Below, piece after piece: positions 58,201-64,000 of a DNA stretch of 64,000 nt. Origin of the DNA: Cinnamomum chago (Eukaryota; Streptophyta; Magnoliopsida; Laurales; Lauraceae). The DNA is taken from assembly GCA_038049695.1 (NCBI GenBank), contig CP142458.1, positions 63,521,501 through 63,585,500 on the forward strand. The letters are read 5' to 3'. The position numbers were made by a program, and so were the translations under genes. Within the stretch, counting starts at the first letter, position 1. Each line of letters begins with the position of its first letter. The notes under the pieces are model-generated. The model saw only the letters and a list, made by a program, of their open reading frames with translations. It ran no database searches and was not told the origin of the DNA.

Positions 58201-60325
58201 GGAATATAATTGACGTAAGATGGGAAACAACTCCATGATTTGCATGATGCAACCTTCTTCCTTATTCTTGCTTACCAGTATTGTATCAATATACCTTAGG
58301 TAACTTTAGTTTAATAATTAATTTAATGTGAGGTGAATTGCTATTTTAGTTAAATTTTTCTTTTTTCTTTACTTTTGCAATTTTTATGAGGGTCTTGAAC
58401 TTCAGAAGGCACTGAAAGCATTATTGCTTGGTTATAGCCTAGGTGGAAAAAATCAACTTTATGTGGCACAAGAGGCATAAAATCTTCTAAAATAAGACTG
58501 TGAATTTTTAAATGGGCATTAATTCTATTAATTTATTTTTATCACATTAAATTCTTAAATATAGTAACCTCAATATATATTAAATAGGTTGCAAATTTAG
58601 AAATGTAGAGGGTACGTTTGGCATAAAACTTGTGATTAGATCATGAACTGAAATGCAAGCAGCTGAAGATTAAACTATTTATCCATATTAATTGTTAATG
58701 ACTAACAGTCTTCTAATTTAATAGTGAATGACTAACAGTCTTCTAATTTAATAGTGAATGACCAACAGTCTTCTAATTATAACCGTCAATGACTATTTAC
58801 TCATATCACGTATTTTCTTGTTGTGCTTAGCTGAATGATGGCAGAGTTCTTGCATGTCAGCACCTTGCTAGCAGCAAATAGCAATATGCATATTGAGTAA
58901 AAAAAAAAAATGCGCCTTCTTTAGATGTGAACATAATTGGAATATCTTCAATCAAATACATACAAAGAAGAGGAACTGTCTACAGCAACATCAGCACAAT
59001 GATCTTGTTAATGTGCATTATAATCTGAGAATGCGTGATAAACAAAAACATATTTCTGCTGATTGATATGATCCTATTAGATTAAACTATTTCGCTTGAG
59101 AACCTAGTGGATGAACGGCTTGCAAGTTGCAAACGAATCAAGTTCGATTTGATCTAATCTTTGAAGAGGTAATTATAATTCATTAACAGTGAAATTCATA
59201 TATTACATACTGTAATAGTTCACAGTTGGATTGACATGGTGGATGAGGAAAAAGCACTAGGAGATCAAGAATATGAAGATCAGAAAGATATCGGATCAGA
59301 TTCTACTAGTTTTGGCTCAGATGAATTGTTTAAGACTTCAGCAATGGAGAGTTTGAGTTTGATGGATCATAGATGATAGAAACTTGAATGTCATAGCTTT
59401 GACGGCATTACTTTTATATTTTTGATATATCTGTTTGAAACAGTTACCAATTTGTTCTATTTCAAGTTCAGTTATTTAAGATTAGGAACAAAATGCTAGT
59501 TATCGAATCCTTTGATATAATAAGTTGATTGTTGATTAATGATTTCAATATATGTTCTAAATTATGATCTTAAAATGTTTCTTCTAAACCTTTTTTCTAC
59601 TACTGTTGTATTATTAAATACCTAGTTTTTTTACTTTTTAACCATTTGTTTAAAATTCCTTAGAATTAAACGAATAAAAAATGACATGGCTCCCCTAGTT
59701 GACTCCACTCCTTGGCCTACAAAGTGAAGTCCAAGTCACAAGTTGGCAAGCTATTCACATCAAAATAATATCAGCTATAAACCATCTAAATCAAACTCAA
59801 CAATGACACAACATAAGGCACATATAACATAGCAAATATGAAACCTACAAGATCTAAAACTCCATGTCTCAAGTTCATAAAAATAAGACATAAAAGAGAG
59901 AACAAAGAAGTGAATAAGAATCAATTACCTGCAAAAATAAAATAGGGGCGTCGCCTGTAGCCCGCTACAGGGAGAACATCAGTGAGAAGACCCCACAGAG
60001 GCTTGATAATCCATGGAATGTTAATTATCCCCAGATAAACCTGTGATTCAGATGGCTGCACCATCTGAACATCCTTCCAGTAGTAACCTAAAGCGACCCG
60101 ACCGAGTGCGCCACCCATCCCTTGACTGACTCCATAAACGACGATTATACCAAAAACAGAACTCCAATGCATCGCATCGGAGAGCATCCTAAACCAGTCC
60201 AAAGGCACCCACAAGAAATCCCAAATTCCATTTCCATTTCCATTTGAGGGCTTCTTCTCCTTCACACCTTCAATAATGTTGTTAAGTCTAATATGCTCTT
60301 CATCTTCAATACTCTGTGTCTCCAT
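52205..60325 (-). CDS. Folate-biopterin transporter (BT1/MFS family), five exons
   Basis: The coding exons, from the start, are 59929-60325, 55586-55845, 54651-54746, 54393-54563 and 52205-52798. All joins are GT-AG and in frame, giving 505 residues, normal for the family. The N-terminus ([11 protein letters not shown]) is short and acidic, with no obvious plastid transit peptide. Then come [36 protein letters not shown] and the MFS-type loop [45 protein letters not shown] and [19 protein letters not shown] follow among about twelve hydrophobic segments. Family members move folates or pterins across membranes, though substrates of most plant paralogues are unproven. It resembles the Arabidopsis probable folate-biopterin transporters 2-5 more than plastid FBT1. 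Intron 1 is 4.1 kb. Intron 4 holds a TRIM. I see no inactivating change. Confidence 0.93.
53124..53511 (-). mobile_element. TRIM (terminal-repeat retrotransposon in miniature) in transporter intron 4, element itself on the plus strand
   Basis: Two direct terminal repeats, 53124-53282 (159 bp) and 53352-53511 (160 bp), begin TGTTAGGTC and end ATCCTACA. They differ at about eight positions. Between them is only 69 bp. It has a primer-binding site TGGTATCAGAGC at 53285 (initiator-tRNA-Met type, two bases after the LTR) and a purine tract agggagggaggga just before the second repeat. The 5-bp duplication tgagg (53119-53123, 53512-53516) is perfect. There is no protein-coding capacity. Frames that run through the repeats are incidental. 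The element lies antisense to the host gene. Confidence 0.95.
55846..59928 (-). other. Transporter intron 1 (4.1 kb)
   Basis: This long intron has a poly-A run (about 56477-56500), a diverged duplication containing aaaatctagctgttg (about 56990 and 57090) and a three-copy 30-bp minisatellite at 58697-58779. The stretch 59240-59375 is open as [15 protein letters not shown] and onward to a stop. It resembles the acidic tail of a plant transposase, but no other part of one is present. No host exon is seen. Confidence 0.6.
58697..58779. repeat. 30-bp minisatellite, 2.8 copies
   Basis: The unit aatgactaacagtcttctaa plus tttaatagtg repeats at 58697, 58727 and 58757. The third copy is partial. Confidence 0.88.
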
Positions 60326-60695
60326 GATTTTGAGGAGAACAACAGTACCCCAGATCAGAAATCAGTGACTTCTTAAATGGGGCTCTAGAATCTGATTGAG
60401 ATTCCTCTGTAAAATGGGTGTATCTGAAATGAAATGGGTAGAGATGGATTTTGCCTGAAATCCCAAAGAGATTGAGAAAAGAACACCAACCCAGGTTGAA
60501 GAATACAAGAAACAGTGCTTTCCCAAAAGGACCCCTTGATTTGAAATTTGAAAGTAACAAAAACCCAGATCGGCAAAAAATGTTACCTGAAAAGGATTTA
60601 TGGGTTTTGATGGAAATACCTCAAAAAAACCAAGTCTTTCTGAGATGGGTTGAGGGAGTCTTCTTAATAGACATGAGAAAACAGAGAACCTCCAG

Positions 60696-60735
60696 ATGAT
60701 GATGATGAAGAAGAAGAAGAAGAAGAAGAAGAAGA
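60696..60735. repeat. (GAT)n/(GAA)n microsatellite upstream of the transporter
   Basis: gatgatgatgatgaa runs into about nine GAA units. On the gene's strand this is a pyrimidine-rich TTC tract about 370 bp upstream of the ATG, typical of plant 5' leaders or proximal promoters. Confidence 0.7.
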
Positions 60736-60739
60736 GATT

Positions 60740-61950
60740 GCAATTGTTTCCTCAAATGGGGTTTTAACTGTTTCCTCAAATGGGGTTTAGGCTTTTGAGT
60801 ACAACTACTCAGAAATAATCATAAGTTTGTCAAAGTGATGTGATGTCTTTTGATTGAAAATCCTAAAACCATGATATTGATGATCAAGGATCATCAAAAC
60901 AAGGAAATGAAAAAACAGTTCCAAAATGTACTCCTGAACTGGTTGGGCACTGAGAAGCTCAAAAAGACCCACATCTGTGACATCATCAAAAACTATATAA
61001 CCTTCAAGAAAGGGAAATTGGGTGAAACAATGCTGGTGCAAATTGCAAGATCCAGTATGAACAAAAAGCAGAATCAGTTGACCAGGACCTCCCCCACTCC
61101 CTCTTTTGCAAGGATTTCAAGACAGGGTCCACATGGTTTTGGACACGTGTCATGATATCATTGGTCCATCTATGTTCGGAGCTGTCTAGATTTTGAGGCT
61201 GTATCCTCTAGGCCTCATCTCACACAATTCTCCAAAATCATTCCTAAAATCCCATCAACACAAAATTCAACTGACATCCAAACTGTTTAAAATTTATGAC
61301 TCAAATTTTACTTCAATTGAAATTGTTCTAATTCTTTAATTGATCACATGTTAAAAAATATGAATACGAAATCCAATTATACAAACAAAGTGGCCCAAAA
61401 CTAACATACGAGCAATCTGATGGTGAGATCAATGTTGAGTAGGATAGAATTCAATTAACATCTAAAAGTAGAGAAGATAGTGATTCTGAACTGTTTGGAT
61501 TTCAAGTTTGACCCATACTTGATGGAATTATCATGATGATCACAGAGAACTGTATGAGGCTATGCCGTAGAGGATGAGAATCAGTGGGCTGTTTTTTCCT
61601 TGTGTTTTTGTGGTAAAATGGGATTTGGATTTCAGTTTGATGAAAAGCAGAGAAAAGAAAGGGATTCCGGGGAAAGTGGGAGGCTGTCTTCTCAATACGA
61701 AACGTGCGTTTTCTAGTAACGAACGGTTGTTGCCCGATACGATAAGAAGAGGATGGCCCACTGATGTAGACATGCCTTGTTGGTGTGACTTTGTTTTTAA
61801 GTCAGTATATGGCTTATTACATCGAGGCATCTACCCTCATGAATTATCAATGGGCCGGCCTAATCTGTTCTTGATCTGAATATTATCTACTGCCGGAAAG
61901 GAAACTTATTGGAGGAAATTTGCTACATCATCGTGATCGTCATGAGCCTA
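60740..61950. other. Promoter side of the transporter gene and intergenic DNA
   Basis: No gene is seen. One G-box CACGTG lies at about 61145. The short open frames at 60850-61155 and 61540-61879 match nothing I recognise. Confidence 0.45.
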
Positions 61951-61954
61951 AGGG

Positions 61955-62144
61955 GCAGCTAAGTTGGCTTAAGACTACGATTTATATCTGAAAGTTGTAC
62001 GTTAGAAACTGCACTACCACATTGGGACTTGGGGGGAGTTTATCCGGCTTTCCTCTGGGTCCGGAGGGATTAGTCAAATCCAAGGGATTAGTCCAATCCA
62101 AGTGATTGGGAACCCTCCCATAGGCCCAAAAAAAAAAAAAAAAG
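61955..62144 (+). mobile_element. SINE (Au-like style)
   Basis: It has a weak A box (CAGCTAAGTTGGC, about 61957) and a mutated B-box-like acgttagaaactg (about 62001). The conserved body gagtttatccggctttcctc, ggagggattagtc and gggaaccctccca follows, then an A16 tail (62129-62144). It shares block order with 49190-49316. Confidence 0.6.
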
Positions 62145-62149
62145 CATCA

Positions 62150-63170
62150 TCGTCGTCATTGTTATTAAAGTTTTATCACAATTATATTGTGGCCGAGCAC
62201 ATGATTTTTTTTTATATTGGTATTATAAATTACATATGTTGCTAACGTACTCTTCAGCCTACCCCTTCCTGCCAAGTTAAATAACTATGATTAATCATAT
62301 TTTGAGAAATGGCAAGGCCAGTGGGGCACATTTGAAAGCATCATGAGGATGGAGTAGTATATTTAGAAAGCCTATGCATGACCTCTTTGTACAAAATAAT
62401 TGAAACTATGTAATCAAAATTGGAGGATAATTTTCTCCTTTGTGCATAAAGGATTTTCCATAAGTGCCTTTAATTTAGGAGTGTTGCTTTTATAGACAAC
62501 CGAGAGATAGTAGCATCGTTGCGAGTGAAAGGTTTCCTCGCATGAGGTATTATTTTGTGGAAAAATATTCTCCCAGGGTCCCTTGTGCTGGATTTTGCAG
62601 GAGAAAATTCCAATTTTTTGGAGGGCCTCAAATTTGTTCAAATGCTTACTATTGGACAAATAGGTGGGTGCTAAATTTTCATGATTAATCTTTAAGTCCT
62701 GCGAATTTTGGGTAAGTACTAATTTACTGGAATAGTAAGTGGGCTGGATTTTGTCTTTTTTAATTGGAGGGAAAGTGACTGGGCCTTTGGTTTGGGACAG
62801 CCTAACTGACCCTCAAAATTTGAGAAATCATGATGCCTTCAAAACAAAGATTTAGAATTATTTAATGGGGCTGATATTGAACCCACACCTTACCCACATG
62901 CAACTTCTTCCATCCCCTACCTTCCATTTGTTTACAATAAATAAAGTGGGCAATATAGGTGGACTTTCTTCCAAGAGAAAGTGTAACAGTATTAATTATA
63001 GTTGGGTCCATACAGTGTATTTGTTCTCCCTGTAACAGTCAAATGGCAATAAAATAAGCAATTAGTATCAAGCTGCTTTTGTTGGGCTTTTGGCCCATTT
63101 CTTTACTATAATTCCAGACAAGATTTCAATATGTTGGTGATTTTTTGGATATAATGGGACATCTTGCCTC
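62150..63170. other. Intergenic DNA, nothing recognised
   Basis: No exon, RNA gene or transposon end can be supported here. Confidence 0.5.
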
Positions 63171-63590
63171 CTGACATTTGCAATTGTCATTTTTTTTCAC
63201 AAGTGCTTCAAAATTCCAGCCATATGAAAGGCCTCACATGACTTTTGAAATTCAGAAATTCCAGCTCCTTTGACTTTTGGTGAAATTTCCGGATCCTCAA
63301 ATACATGAATTCCATTATGTCTGAAAATTCTAAAATTCCCTAGAGAGGAATTCCTTGAATCTAGAAAAGAAACAGGCATTTTCTAGATTCAAGGAATTTA
63401 TGTCTAGAGAATTCTGAATTTCCAAATAAGGTGAAATTCATGTATGCTACATTGTACTTTATCATCCATAAATTCTACTAAAATACGAAGGGACTAGAGT
63501 TTCTGAATTCTTAAATGTAATTTGAGACCTTTCAGGTGATTGAAATTTTGAAATACTTAGAAAGAAACAAGGCATTTACAAATACTAGGA
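63171..63590. repeat. Large imperfect foldback (palindrome)
   Basis: The centre near 63375 has a perfect inverted repeat of about 19 bp, attccttgaatctagaaaa against ttttctagattcaaggaat, around a 10-base loop. Beyond it both arms keep partial complementarity for roughly 200 bp. For example TTCAAAATTCCAGCCATATG in the left arm pairs with the stretch near 63530-63560. It looks like a foldback MITE. No target duplication was resolved. Confidence 0.65.
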
Positions 63591-64000
63591 GACGACTCTA
63601 GTAAAGAAACATGCCATTGATAAATCCGGTTACCAATGGTAATATTCACCCACGGGGTTCCCGATTGTGTGAAAATTTCATCCACATCTTTAATGCATAA
63701 TAGTTTCTTTTTATGTATAGGGTGAATCAATAATCTCACACCCTTCACCTACGCAAGTCCCCTGGGTTAGAAAAGCAACGCAAGAAACACTCGCTCCCCC
63801 CCTCGAGTAAAAAGACTCCAAGAGTATGTATATGAAGCATATGATAATCCACTCGCTTATTTCCACTTTGTTATTTTTATTATTGATCTCATTTATTAGT
63901 CCCACATATATCAAGCGAGTGCACAAATAGAGGTTCAATTTTACAATTGATTGCTCCATTTCACTCTATTTTGACTTGATCTTTTGCTCAAATTCAAGAC

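Overview
The window is nuclear DNA from a flowering plant. Two host genes have plant-type GT-AG introns and proteins of plant families, and they sit in a dense layer of plant transposons: Helitron, CACTA, Copia, LINE, hAT and Mutator MITEs, TRIM and tRNA-derived SINEs. I cannot name the species. The AT-rich introns and the lack of grass-like GC-rich exons argue weakly for a non-grass angiosperm.

Layout. 1-16.3 kb is a four-level nest. A decayed minus-strand Helitron Rep/helicase gene (1-776 and 15089-16290) is split by a solo LTR (782-15088, target duplication cctca). That LTR is split by a 12-kb CACTA element (1303-13358). The CACTA carries an ORF2/TNPA-like gene (Transposase_24 type), a scrap of TNPD, a 178-bp tandem array and exon fragments that look captured from three host genes: a RAD23-like UBA exon, a CID-type RRM protein and a GH31 heteroglycan glucosidase. 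16.3-23.1 kb is gene-poor, with a 125-bp repeat family, a broken LRR fragment and a SINE. 23.1-34.7 kb is a second nest: a 5'-truncated LINE holds an hAT MITE and a second solo LTR of the same family (25188-33685), which holds a nearly complete but inactivated Copia element (25545-32315).

34.7-42.8 kb holds an intact minus-strand six-exon gene for an ALTERED SEED GERMINATION 1 (ASG1)-like protein with a TRF2/HOY1 PH-like domain. Three G-boxes lie upstream and a telo-box lies in the leader. 42.9-51.9 kb is intergenic and packed with small DNA transposons whose target duplications can be read directly (8-bp hAT and 9-bp Mutator types). 52.2-60.3 kb holds an intact minus-strand five-exon gene for a folate-biopterin transporter (BT1/MFS family), with a complete TRIM retrotransposon in its last intron. 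The right end is intergenic, with a SINE and a foldback repeat.

The two host genes do not form a pathway or an operon. The most unusual locus is the CACTA element, which combines multi-gene capture with a nucleosome-length satellite array. Everything was read by eye, so exon edges and family names rest on splice signals, reading-frame continuity and remembered family motifs, not on database searches.
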